Source: Pseudomonas sp. NFIX28
GTDB taxonomy: Bacteria; Pseudomonadota; Gammaproteobacteria; Pseudomonadales; Pseudomonadaceae
DNA length: 64,000 nt
Reading direction: 5' to 3'
NCBI RefSeq assembly: GCF_900107395.1
Contig: NZ_FNPW01000020.1
Location: 40,481-104,480, forward strand
The translations under genes and the position numbers were made by a program. The notes under the pieces are model-generated. The model saw only the letters and a list, made by a program, of their open reading frames with translations. It was not told the origin of the DNA and did not search any database. Below, in pieces: positions 44,927-52,953 of the stretch. Position 1 is the first letter of the stretch, and every line of letters begins with the position of its first letter.

Positions 44927-45021
44927 CTATGGGAGCGAGCTCGCTCACGAGAAATATTCCAGGCAACGCGACTTCCCGGTAAAACCGCGCGCCGCTCTAT
45001 CGCGAGCAAGCCCGCCCCTGC
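44927..45021. repeat. REP-like inverted pair
   Basis: GGGAGCGAGCTCGCTCACGAG near 44931 and ATCGCGAGCAAGCCCGCCCC near 45000 are diverged members of the GTAGGAGCGAG REP family facing each other. They lie in the 328-base gap between the DUF1329 and MalT-like genes, which otherwise holds a terminator and presumably the regulator promoter. Confidence 0.65.
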
Positions 45022-45160
45022 TGGTATGTGGGAAGCGCTGAAAAACCCGGTTGTATTCTTTTTCTATCCGTCTGTAGCAAAAATCTTCAACAGGTGGCTT
45101 TTTACCGCTAGTCTGCCGACATCTGTATTGCCGACAACAGCACTTCAATAAGAGTTGGCC

Positions 45161-47893
45161 ATGACTGATCTGTCCCGTATCCAGGGGCCCTCCGGTGCGG
45201 CCATTGCCGCTTTGGAAGGGCGCTTCTACCGACCTCCCTTGCCCGACGGCTACGTATTGCGGCCACGTCTGTGCGAGCGCTTGAGTGCGGGCCTCGATGG
45301 CCGGTTGCTGTTGGTCAGTGCGCCGGCCGGTTTTGGTAAGAGTTCGCTGGCGGTGGAGTTCTGCCAAAGCCTGCCGCCGCACTGGCGCAGCCTGTGGCTG
45401 GGGCTCAGCCGCCGGGATAGCGATCCGGGACGTTTTCTCGAACGCCTGCTCGAGGGGCTGCAGCAGTATTTTCCACGCTTGGGCGGCCATTCCCTCGGGC
45501 TGCTGAAAATGCGTCAACGCCACCAGCCCTTCGCCTTCGAAGAATGGCTGGACGGCCTGCTCGACGAGTTGGCGATCCACCTGAGCAGTGCCTCGCCCTT
45601 GTTGCTGGTGCTGGACGATTACCACCTCGCCCAGGGGCCGGTACTCGACCGCTGCCTGCAGTTTTTCCTCAACCATTTGCCCGATGGCCTGTTGGTGCTG
45701 GTCACCAGTCGCCAGCGCCCGGACTGGCACCTGGCGCGCCTGCGCCTGTCGCGGCAGCTGCTGGAACTGCACGAACAGGATCTGCGCCTGACCTATGACG
45801 AGTCCCTGGCCCTGCTCGACCGGCACAGCAGCTCGCTGCGCGGCGAGGCGCTGGAAAACCTGATCCTGCGCAGCGAAGGCTGGGTCGCGGGCCTGCGTTT
45901 CTGGTTGTTGGCCGTCTCGGAGGCGGGCTCTGGCGCAGCCTTGCCGCAGGCGCTCAATGGCGGCGAAGGCTTGATTCGCGATTACCTGCTGGAGGAAGTC
46001 ATCGATTGCCTGCCTGGCGAAGTGCAATCGTTTCTCTACGACACGGCCCCGCAGGAGCGTTTTTGCAGCGAACTGTGCGATGCGCTGCGCGAGTCCCACG
46101 ACAGTGCGGAAATTTTGCGCTACCTGCTGGCCCACCAGGTGTTCCTGGTGCCGCTGGACGAGCAGGGGCGCTGGTACCGTTACCACCATCTGTTCTCCGA
46201 CCTGCTGCGTACCCGGCCCACCGCCAACGCGGTATTGCCGCCGGCCAGCCTGCACCTGCGCGCCTGCCGCTGGTTCAACGCCCAGGGGTTGCTGGACGAA
46301 GCGGTGGAGCAGGCGTTGCGCGCCGGGCACCTGGATGTGGCGGCGAACCTGGTACAGAACCTGTCCGAGGAGCAACTGCTGGCCGAGCAGAACGTTGGCA
46401 TGTTGCTGCGCTGGAAAATGGACCTGCCCGACAGCCTGTTGATCAGCACGCCGCGCCTGATCGTGCTGTACAGCTGGGCGCTGGGGCTGGCGTGCCAGCT
46501 GGATGCCGCCGAGGAGCTGGCCAGCCATTTGAGCCGCTTTCTGCCGGCCCCCTCGGCCACCGCGCAGAAATCCATGCTGGCGCAATGGCTGGCCTTGAGC
46601 GGGATCGTCGCCCGCGGTCGCGGCAATCGCGAGCTGACTTTGCGCTATTGCACCGAAGCCCTGGAAACCTTGCCGCAGAAACGTTACGGGCAACGGCTGG
46701 TGTGCCTGTCGACCTTGTCCAACCTGGCGATCGCCGATGGCGACCTGTGGCGTGCCCGGGGGCTGAACCGCGAATCCCTGGAATTGGCGCAGCGGGTGGG
46801 CAACCCCTTGTTCGAGGCCCTGGCCCATTACGACCGAGCCCGGGTGCTGCAAGCCCGTGGCGAGATTCTGCGGGCACTGGACGAGGTGCGCCAGGGTTTG
46901 CAGCGCTTGTATGGCCTGCCTGCGCAACGCCTGTACGCGGTGCGGGCACGATTGACGCTGTATGAAGGGTATCTGCTGGCGTTGCGCTGCCAGCCTGAAA
47001 CCGGGCTGGCGCGCCTGCGGTCGGGCTTGATTGAGGCCAGGGCCTGTCGTGATATCAGCGTGCTGATCGGCCACTGCGTGATCGCCAGCCTGGAAGGCCA
47101 TGACGGTGAGTTTGCCAAGGCCTTTGCCGAACTGGCCGAGGCCGAACGCTTGATGCACATCTGGGACGTACCGCCGATCTATTACCTGGCGATGATCACC
47201 CTGGTCAAATGCGAACTCTGGCTGGCCCAGGGCCGCACCGACCTGGCGCAAGCCTGGCTGGCCCGCCTGGGGCAGACCTACACCGGCGAGCAGGCCGCGG
47301 CGGCGCCGGAATTTCATCCACAGCTGCCGCTGCATATCGAGTTGCAGCAAGCCCTGCTCGACAATATCCAGGGCAAGCCGGCCCTGGCTGAACAGCGCCT
47401 GGACAAGCTGGTGGAGCATGGCCGCCAGACCGGGCGACAGATGCTCAATGTGATGGCGTTGAACCAGAAGGTCGCGTTGCTGCTGGCCCAGGGGCGCGAT
47501 CCCGAGGCCCGGCAGGCCTTTGCCCAGGCGCTGGAAGCTGCCGTGGGCGGGGCATTGCAACCCTTCGAATGGGCGCTGCGGGCGCATCCGGGCTGGGTCC
47601 GCGAGCAACTTCAACAGGGGCCGGCGACGCCGTTGCGCCAGACCCTGCTCGAACGCCTGCCGGCCGCAGTGCTGCGCGAGCCACCGGAACATCACGGCGA
47701 AGCCCTCAGCTCCCGCGAACTGGCGGTGTTGCAACTGATCGCCCAAGGCTGTTCCAACCAGGAAATCAGCGATCAGTTGTTCATCTCGCTGCACACCGTG
47801 AAGACCCATGCCAGCCATATCAACAGCAAGCTGGGGGTGGAACGGCGCACCCAGGCCGTGGCCCGGGCCCAGGAGCTGGGCCTGCTGAGCTAA
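45161..47893 (+). CDS. MalT-like LuxR-family transcriptional regulator (STAND ATPase)
   Basis: A 910-residue regulator. The N-terminal STAND-type ATPase has Walker A APAGFGKS (residues 54-61) and Walker B LLLVLDDYH. TPR/SUPR-like helical repeats fill about residues 380-830. A C-terminal LuxR helix-turn-helix (SRELAVLQLIAQG, HTVKTHASHINSKLGV; about 845-905) binds DNA. MalT-type proteins become active when an inducer and ATP drive oligomerisation. Its place beside alkK-DUF1302-DUF1329 suggests it activates that operon. The start ATG at 45161 has AGAG upstream; a TTG six bases earlier is less likely. Confidence 0.93.
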   Translation: MTDLSRIQGPSGAAIAALEGRFYRPPLPDGYVLRPRLCERLSAGLDGRLLLVSAPAGFGKSSLAVEFCQSLPPHWRSLWLGLSRRDSDPGRFLERLLEGLQQYFPRLGGHSLGLLKMRQRHQPFAFEEWLDGLLDELAIHLSSASPLLLVLDDYHLAQGPVLDRCLQFFLNHLPDGLLVLVTSRQRPDWHLARLRLSRQLLELHEQDLRLTYDESLALLDRHSSSLRGEALENLILRSEGWVAGLRFWLLAVSEAGSGAALPQALNGGEGLIRDYLLEEVIDCLPGEVQSFLYDTAPQERFCSELCDALRESHDSAEILRYLLAHQVFLVPLDEQGRWYRYHHLFSDLLRTRPTANAVLPPASLHLRACRWFNAQGLLDEAVEQALRAGHLDVAANLVQNLSEEQLLAEQNVGMLLRWKMDLPDSLLISTPRLIVLYSWALGLACQLDAAEELASHLSRFLPAPSATAQKSMLAQWLALSGIVARGRGNRELTLRYCTEALETLPQKRYGQRLVCLSTLSNLAIADGDLWRARGLNRESLELAQRVGNPLFEALAHYDRARVLQARGEILRALDEVRQGLQRLYGLPAQRLYAVRARLTLYEGYLLALRCQPETGLARLRSGLIEARACRDISVLIGHCVIASLEGHDGEFAKAFAELAEAERLMHIWDVPPIYYLAMITLVKCELWLAQGRTDLAQAWLARLGQTYTGEQAAAAPEFHPQLPLHIELQQALLDNIQGKPALAEQRLDKLVEHGRQTGRQMLNVMALNQKVALLLAQGRDPEARQAFAQALEAAVGGALQPFEWALRAHPGWVREQLQQGPATPLRQTLLERLPAAVLREPPEHHGEALSSRELAVLQLIAQGCSNQEISDQLFISLHTVKTHASHINSKLGVERRTQAVARAQELGLLS

Positions 47894-48133
47894 GTCCTAT
47901 AGCCGCGCAGCCGGCGTTCGTAAAACCTGTGCACGTCTGCCTTCAAATACAGCCTGATCGTGCGAAGGCGGCCGCTGCGCGCTCGAACGCAGGCTGCGCC
48001 AGCGGCTGGAGGGAATGGAATTTCATGACAAGAAACGCAGTTCTTGCGTTTGAATATCGATTTACAGTGCAGGCGTACTGAGATGAAGGCCCGGCCAGGG
48101 CCTGATCTGCCTGGAAGATAAAGGAGGCTTGGC

Positions 48134-48637
48134 ATGTCCTGCGTATTCAAAGTGATGAACTCGCCCGTTGGTCAATTGACCCTGGTGGCCAGAGGCACGA
48201 AGCTCGCCGCGATTCTGTGGGAGAGCGAGCGCGAAAACCGCGTGCGTCTCGGCCCGTTGCAGCCTGCCGACGATCATCCGGTCTTGCTGGAAACCGAGCG
48301 CCAGCTCAACCAATACTTTGCCGGCAGCCGCGATCGCTTCGAACTGGAACTGGACTTCGTCGGCACCGAATTCCAGCGCAAGGTCTGGCAGGCGCTGCTG
48401 ACCATTCCTTTTGGCGAAACCCGCAGCTACAGCCAGATCGCCGCACAGGTAGGCAGCCCCAAGGCCGTGCGCGCGGTAGGCGCGGCCAACGGCAGGAACC
48501 CGATCTCGATCATCGCCCCTTGCCACCGGGTGATCGGCGCCTCGGGCAGCCTCACCGGTTTTGCCGGCGGCTTGCAGGCCAAGCAGTTTTTGCTGGCGTT
48601 GGAGGAGCGCGAGCAGACATTGCAGCTGGATTTCTAG
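48134..48637 (+). CDS. ogt: Methylated-DNA-protein-cysteine methyltransferase
   Basis: A 167-residue Ogt/AGT that repairs O6-methylguanine by transferring the methyl group to its own cysteine in IAPCHRVIG (Cys about residue 130). The ROS-like N-terminal domain and a helix-turn-helix DNA-binding segment (FGETRSYSQIAAQVG) are present. A near-perfect AAGGAGG ribosome site lies upstream. The 240-base gap before it contains REP-like fragments (47935-48010) and no gene. A terminator follows. Confidence 0.94.
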   Translation: MSCVFKVMNSPVGQLTLVARGTKLAAILWESERENRVRLGPLQPADDHPVLLETERQLNQYFAGSRDRFELELDFVGTEFQRKVWQALLTIPFGETRSYSQIAAQVGSPKAVRAVGAANGRNPISIIAPCHRVIGASGSLTGFAGGLQAKQFLLALEEREQTLQLDF

Positions 48638-48668
48638 CCCATCAAGGCGTCGTACCGTCCAGGATCTC

Positions 48669-48708
48669 GTCGGCAGGCAAGCGGCCTGCCGACAGGAGCA
48701 TCTTTTTT
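48669..48708 (+). terminator. Rho-independent terminator of ogt
   Basis: A 10-bp stem GTCGGCAGGC/GCCTGCCGAC (48669-48678 with 48684-48693), followed after nine bases by a run of six T residues. Confidence 0.85.
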
Positions 48709-48850
48709 AAACAAAGGTTTAGAGCGGCTGCCGGTATATCCCTGATTACTAACCGGATGGGTAATAAGAGTTTTGTATTCGTCAAGAAAACATCACAAAG
48801 CCCTCGCTATAATTCACCTTGAGTTCAACTAAAGCCGTATAACCTGCCGA

Positions 48851-48866
48851 CTTGATTTCTATCAAG
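48851..48866. promoter_or_regulatory. Perfect ANR/FNR-type box upstream of luxR
   Basis: CTTGATTTCTATCAAG contains the exact FNR/ANR consensus TTGAT-N4-ATCAA at 48852-48865. It is 154 bases before the luxR start. In Pseudomonas, Anr and Dnr activate genes under low oxygen or nitric oxide from such sites when centred near -41.5, which would place the transcription start near 48900. Confidence 0.7.
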
Positions 48867-49019
48867 CCATAACAGAATATAGCGCGCCAGCGTATCGTGA
48901 CTTACCAACTTGGTGGGTCGGCAGCTATGTATCCACGTGCTTAGGCATAATAAAAATCTTGCATCGTCTTCGCCTATCCCTGAAGGTGAAGTAATCCTGA
49001 AATATAATGAGTTCATGAC

Positions 49020-49748
49020 ATGGATAGTCGACTAAAATACTCTGACTTTATTCCGGCCGACGAAAGCAAATCAAATGTCTGTTTAAAATTAGAACTTGAA
49101 AAATTGTTAGGTGATCTGCAGGGGGCAAGTTATGCCTACTTTGCCGCTCCTCGAAACCGCGAAGTGGCTCCTCTTATTGTTTCCAACTATCCGGCGCGTT
49201 GGCTGAAAGCCTATAAGAATGCCAATTATCATTTGATCGACCCGATCATTCATCACGGTCTTAAAAGTTGTGCGCCCTTTTCCTGGAGCGACGCCCTCCA
49301 GGCTGCTCCCTGTGAAAGGAGTCGAGAGCTGTTCCGCCGTTCCAGCCAATACCGCATCTGCACCGGCGCCACGTTTACCCTGCATGACGCCGGTGGCATG
49401 TTCAGTTCGCTGAGTCTTTGCAATAGCGGGCCGCAGGCCGAATTCGAGCGCCGCATGGCCGATCAGCAAGGGCATCTGCAGATGGCGCTGATCCGCTTTC
49501 ACGGTCGGCTGTTGAGCCTGCGGGCGATGGATGAACTGTTCCCCGAGCCTCAGACGGGGCCGCTTTCGGCCAGGGAACTGGGGGTGCTCAAATGGGTGAT
49601 GATGGGCAAGGCCTACCGGGAAATCGCGGTGATCTGCGCGATTTCCGAGCGGACCGTTAAGTTTCACATGTCGAACATTTCCGGAAAATTGCAGGTCTGC
49701 AATGCCAAGCAGGCCGTTTACGAGGCGCAGCGCCAGGGCATCCTCTGA
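49020..49748 (+). CDS. LuxR-family acyl-homoserine-lactone receptor/regulator
   Basis: A 242-residue quorum-sensing regulator. The N-terminal autoinducer-binding domain (about 20-165) keeps the invariant Trp61, Tyr65, Asp74, Pro75 and Trp89, matching the TraR pocket with a constant offset. The C-terminal LuxR helix-turn-helix (about 178-242; LSARELGVLKWVMMGK, SERTVKFHMSNI) binds lux boxes. It ends exactly where the convergent luxI-type gene ends (stops at 49746-49748 and 49751-49749), the classic paired arrangement. Its 5' region is AT-rich, unlike the flanks. It probably activates luxI and the operon at 50876-60917. A P. chlororaphis AurR-like assignment is possible but unproven. Confidence 0.93.
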   Translation: MDSRLKYSDFIPADESKSNVCLKLELEKLLGDLQGASYAYFAAPRNREVAPLIVSNYPARWLKAYKNANYHLIDPIIHHGLKSCAPFSWSDALQAAPCERSRELFRRSSQYRICTGATFTLHDAGGMFSSLSLCNSGPQAEFERRMADQQGHLQMALIRFHGRLLSLRAMDELFPEPQTGPLSARELGVLKWVMMGKAYREIAVICAISERTVKFHMSNISGKLQVCNAKQAVYEAQRQGIL

Positions 49749-50429
49749 CTAGGCGCTGATTCGCTGGGGTTCGCAGAGCGCTGTTTCGAGTGGGTTCAGG
49801 CGCTGCGGCCAGGTGTCGAGGCGGGTGGATGACAAGGGGCACTTGCGGGCGATGTTCGACAGCAGGCGCTGGCGATTGGCGTCACTGACCGGCATGTCCA
49901 GCAGCAGCACCTTTTCCCCCGGCGCGGCTTCGCCCACATCGAGTATTTCGTAGTGCCAGCCGGCATTGCGGACGATCCGTCCCATGGCATTGCTGACAAC
50001 CGTGATGATCGATTCCAGGCCGCTGTGGGCGGCATGGTTGTGCATGCACAACAGCAACATTTCGGTCAGCGGCAGGTGGGCCAGGCCGAGTTGGCGCGAG
50101 CGCGTCTTGTCGACGAAGAAGCGGCTGGACTCGGCCATCAGTGCTTGCTTGGGCGGCTCGCAGCTGAAAAAACCGCGAAATGGCCCTTCGACCATGTAGG
50201 GATCCAGGGTGTTGATCAGGCGCAAACCGGCCAAGGGCACATTTTTCCAGGTGCCGACCAGGTAGGTGGTGCGCTCGTTGTCGTATTCATCGAACTCGAT
50301 GTCATCTCTTACATTGACCTTCCAATTCAAACGATCGGCGAATACTTCTTTGCGCAGGCCATACAAATCGGCGACCCAGGCGTGGGGCGTCGGGCTATAG
50401 TCGAGCGCGTGAAACTCGATAGATTCCAT
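49749..50429 (-). CDS. LuxI-family acyl-homoserine-lactone synthase
   Basis: A 226-residue autoinducer synthase that makes an N-acyl-homoserine lactone from SAM and acyl-ACP (or acyl-CoA). All eight family-invariant residues are present: Arg26, Phe30, Trp36, Asp47, Asp50, Arg70, Glu100 and Arg103. GGAAGA lies upstream of the ATG. It is convergent with its receptor and divergent from the biosynthetic operon, sharing a 446-bp control region that contains two lux boxes, so autoinduction and operon activation are probably linked. The acyl-chain length cannot be read from sequence. Confidence 0.94.
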   Translation of the reverse strand: MESIEFHALDYSPTPHAWVADLYGLRKEVFADRLNWKVNVRDDIEFDEYDNERTTYLVGTWKNVPLAGLRLINTLDPYMVEGPFRGFFSCEPPKQALMAESSRFFVDKTRSRQLGLAHLPLTEMLLLCMHNHAAHSGLESIITVVSNAMGRIVRNAGWHYEILDVGEAAPGEKVLLLDMPVSDANRQRLLSNIARKCPLSSTRLDTWPQRLNPLETALCEPQRISA

Positions 50430-50534
50430 AGTGTTAAAGTTCTTCCATGGGCTATGGTCAGTACTAAGGATTGGGCTCGCGCAGTTTGCGGAGAGTCAAC
50501 TTGCGTCAAGAAAAATCAATTGTGCGGCGCTTGT

Positions 50535-50562
50535 TAGTTTAACAATGTCTGTCCGATGACAA
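50535..50562 (-). promoter_or_regulatory. Candidate luxI promoter
   Basis: On the minus strand TTGTCA (50562-50557) is a five-of-six match to a -35 element and touches the lux-box-like palindrome. A -10-like AAACTA/TAAACT follows 15-16 bases on (around 50541-50535). Overlap of a lux box with the -35 is the class II LuxR activation geometry. Confidence 0.55.
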
Positions 50563-50590
50563 CCTGTACTTAGGTGCAGGTACAGGTTGT
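50559..50590. promoter_or_regulatory. lux-box-like palindrome 1
   Basis: A perfect 11-bp inverted repeat, ACAACCTGTAC (50559-50569) and GTACAGGTTGT (50580-50590), around a 10-base centre. Inside it, 50562-50581 reads as a 20-bp lux box (ACCTGT...GCAGGT, eight of ten symmetric pairs). It is 130 bases upstream of the luxI start. Confidence 0.85.
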
Positions 50591-50619
50591 ATGAACTGAT
50601 TTTCATCTCGCACTTCGCC

Positions 50620-50639
50620 ATCTGTACCTAGATACAGTT
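50620..50639. promoter_or_regulatory. lux-box-like palindrome 2
   Basis: ATCTGTACCTAGATACAGTT has eight of ten symmetric pairs and the CTGTAC/ATACAG core of lux boxes. It is centred about 45 bases before a possible start site near 50675 (ACTTAT -10-like at 50663-50668), which fits activation of the operon beginning at 50876. Confidence 0.78.
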
Positions 50640-50875
50640 GTCCTGCCTGGGCAATTGCGACAACTTATGCCGGGCAGTGGTTAAGCCTTCAATGACACCG
50701 CGAAGATGAGCTTTTAATGTTGGACGTTTGTTCCAACTAACGGGTTCATGGCTTGTACTTGCGAGTACCCCACTTGCCTTAATCGTCGAATATGCCAATG
50801 ACAGTCTGAGTGTCTGGATCAGGCTTCTTCACGCTGCGTGGCATCTCCAGCCAAGACATCGAAACAGGGAAGATC

Positions 50876-52144
50876 ATGGAAAAGTCCACCTCTTCAGAAC
50901 CGCGCCGGGTGGTTGTAACCGGTTATGGCGCCATCTGCTCGCTTGGCGAGAATGTCGACGCCATCTGGGACGCAATGATGGATTACCAGGTCGGTTACCG
51001 TCAGCACAGCTTCGACGATCCGAGCATCCATGCGCGTTACTTTGGCTTTATCGACGACTTCGGTCGTGAAGCGATGCGTCCGTTCTCCAAGAAAATCTCC
51101 AAGATGTTGCCGTTGTTCGCCAAGTACAGCCTGGTGGCTACCCACGAGGCGATCCGCATGGCGTTTGGCGACACACCCCTGGATGAGGTCGTCTCGCCCT
51201 TCGATCGCGGCGTGATCCTGGGCACCGGCTGGGGCGGGCTCGATACCGCCAACAGCAATAACAACGAATACCGCGAGCAGGGCATTTCCACGTCGTTCGC
51301 TACCGTCATGTCGATGTGCAATGCCGCGACCGCCGGCATCACCATGAACTGGAACATGCGCGGTATCCAGAACAGCCCGGTGGCTGCCTGCGCCACGGGC
51401 ACCATCGCCATTGGCGAGGCCTACGAGGCGATTCGCAGCGGCCGCGCCAAGGTGATGATCGCCGGTGGCAGCGAGTCCCTGAAAGAGCAGTTCAACGTCT
51501 GGTCGGTGGATGTGATCCAGGCCTTGAGCAAGGAGCAGGAGAACCCGCGCCTGGCCTGCTGCCCGTTCAGCAAGGGGCGCAGCGGCTTCGTGCTCTCCGA
51601 GGGCGCGGCGGTGTTGTGCCTGGAAGACTATGAACTGGCCCGGGCACGGGGCGCGAAGATCCTTGGCGAAATTACCGGCTACGCCAACTATTCGGACGCC
51701 TACGACATGACGGCCCCGGCCGAAGACATGCAGGCCCGGGTGCGGGTGATCAATGACGTGTGCCGGCAGGCAGGCGTAGAGGCCTCGCAGATCGACTACG
51801 TCAACCTGCATGGCACCTCGACACCGCTCAACGATGTCAACGAAACCCGCTCGATCAAACTGGCCCTGGGCGATGCGGCATATGGCATCCCGATGTCCAG
51901 CACCAAGTCCTACACCGGGCACTTGATCGGCGCCGCCGGTTCCATGGAGGCGGTGTTCTGCCTCAAGGCCATGGCCCGGGGCACGATTCCGGCGACCATC
52001 CATATGGATGAGGCCGACCCCGAGTGCGACCTCAACTACGTGCCCAACGAACACCTGCATGGGCAGACCCTCAATAACGTGCTGAACCTGAGCTTCGGCT
52101 TCGGTGGCGCCAACGCCGGCATCATGCTGCGCAAGGTGGTCTGA
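50876..52144 (+). CDS. FabF-like beta-ketoacyl-ACP synthase
   Basis: A 422-residue condensing enzyme of the KAS II / discrete-PKS type. The full catalytic triad is intact: Cys172 (AACATGT), His312 (LHGTSTP) and His349 (YTGHLIG). It should extend an acyl-ACP with malonyl-ACP. It is the only ketosynthase in the cluster, with no chain-length-factor partner, so it resembles a dedicated FAS-II enzyme rather than a KS/CLF pair. The start ATG at 50876 has AGGGA upstream; a GTG 66 bases earlier is a possible alternative. It heads the lux-box-controlled operon and is two bases upstream of the dehydratase gene. Confidence 0.93.
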   Translation: MEKSTSSEPRRVVVTGYGAICSLGENVDAIWDAMMDYQVGYRQHSFDDPSIHARYFGFIDDFGREAMRPFSKKISKMLPLFAKYSLVATHEAIRMAFGDTPLDEVVSPFDRGVILGTGWGGLDTANSNNNEYREQGISTSFATVMSMCNAATAGITMNWNMRGIQNSPVAACATGTIAIGEAYEAIRSGRAKVMIAGGSESLKEQFNVWSVDVIQALSKEQENPRLACCPFSKGRSGFVLSEGAAVLCLEDYELARARGAKILGEITGYANYSDAYDMTAPAEDMQARVRVINDVCRQAGVEASQIDYVNLHGTSTPLNDVNETRSIKLALGDAAYGIPMSSTKSYTGHLIGAAGSMEAVFCLKAMARGTIPATIHMDEADPECDLNYVPNEHLHGQTLNNVLNLSFGFGGANAGIMLRKVV

Positions 52145-52146
52145 TC

Positions 52147-52953
52147 ATGCAGCTGCAATTTGGAGCCGAGCAGATCGAGGCCTGGGCCGGTCTCTCCGGC
52201 GATCGCAACCCGATCCACTTCGACCGCGAAGCGGCGCGCCGCATGGACGCCGCCGACATCGTGGTGCATGGCATGCTCGCGCTGCTGCCGGTCAAGCACC
52301 GCATGGGGCGGGTCAGCCCGGTGCTGCCCGAGGACTGGATGCAGTTCAAGGCGCTGCTCAAGACGCCCGTGCTGCGCGACAGCACGGTGGCCCTGTCGAC
52401 CCGCGAACGCAGCGACAGCACGGGTTTCAAGTTGCATTCGGGCAATGGCGACAGCGAACACGTGATCGGCCATGTGCGCATTGTCGAGGCTCCGGTGTGG
52501 TCATCCACGACCCCGGGTTTTTTGCTGGCGCACGAGGAGGTCGCGGCCTGGCTCGCACGCTTTCGCGATGACCTGGGCCGCGAGCTCGACGATTGGGTTG
52601 CGCTCGATGCGCTGATCTTTTCCCACTTCATCCGTAACCATTTGGGCGTGATCTTCGATTGCCTGTCCGCGCAGTTCCATCAACGGCAGCGGCCGAACCG
52701 GCTCGAGGATCTGTCCGACCACCTGGTGGTGCAGACCAGCCACCAGATCACCTTCTGCACATCGTTGCGCTCGCTGGGCGAGCTGCAGACCGATATTCGC
52801 TGCGAGATCGACAACATCCACCTGATCGAGAGCCCCGGCAAGGCCGTGGGCACCCTCGACCTGGGGGTGCATGTCAGCGACCGCCATGTAATGACCATCA
52901 CCCTCGGCCTGATGATAAAGGCCCTTCCAACCTCCCAAGGAGTTATGCAATGA
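52147..52953 (+). CDS. MaoC-like hotdog dehydratase/hydratase
   Basis: A 268-residue protein whose N-terminus shows the MaoC signature GLSGDRNPIHFD (Asp19, His24) and DIVVHGM, the hydratase-2 active site. The length allows a double hotdog; the second half (about 140-260) shows no clear catalytic motif. It would dehydrate a 3-hydroxyacyl-ACP made by the ketosynthase and reductase, giving an enoyl chain. It is two bases after the ketosynthase stop and overlaps the ACP start by ATGA, so the three are translationally coupled. A thioesterase role is a less likely alternative. Confidence 0.8.
   Translation: MQLQFGAEQIEAWAGLSGDRNPIHFDREAARRMDAADIVVHGMLALLPVKHRMGRVSPVLPEDWMQFKALLKTPVLRDSTVALSTRERSDSTGFKLHSGNGDSEHVIGHVRIVEAPVWSSTTPGFLLAHEEVAAWLARFRDDLGRELDDWVALDALIFSHFIRNHLGVIFDCLSAQFHQRQRPNRLEDLSDHLVVQTSHQITFCTSLRSLGELQTDIRCEIDNIHLIESPGKAVGTLDLGVHVSDRHVMTITLGLMIKALPTSQGVMQ

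Larger units (their letters stand above)
48638..49019. other. AT-rich regulatory region upstream of luxR
   Basis: 382 bases with no credible gene. It holds the ogt terminator and then a clear drop in GC from about 48700 to 49120, continuing into the luxR 5' end. An ANR/FNR-type site is at 48851-48866. A TATCGT sequence at 48893-48898 could be a -10 element consistent with that site. The 63-codon minus-strand ORF here has no ribosome site and no family features. Confidence 0.6.
50430..50875. other. Divergent control region between luxI and the biosynthetic operon
   Basis: 446 bases with two lux-box-like palindromes (50559-50590 and 50620-50639), a luxI promoter candidate and a predicted start site near 50675 for the operon, which leaves a leader of about 200 bases. 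Within the leader are small hairpins (GTTGGA/TCCAAC at 50719-50737; GTACT/AGTAC at 50755-50768). Short ORFs here look spurious. Confidence 0.7.

Noticed and set aside
44945..47818. 957-codon open frame on the minus strand opposite the MalT-like regulator
   Set aside because: Mirror of a GC-rich plus-strand gene; the translation is Gln/Leu/Gly rich with no domain, while the plus frame has Walker A and a LuxR helix-turn-helix.
48825..49016. 63-codon minus-strand ORF upstream of luxR
   Set aside because: No ribosome site, no recognisable family, overlaps the ANR box and AT-rich promoter sequence.
50728..51069. 113-codon plus-strand ORF in the operon leader running into the ketosynthase gene
   Set aside because: After about 45 codons it is simply an out-of-frame read of the ketosynthase gene; no ribosome site.
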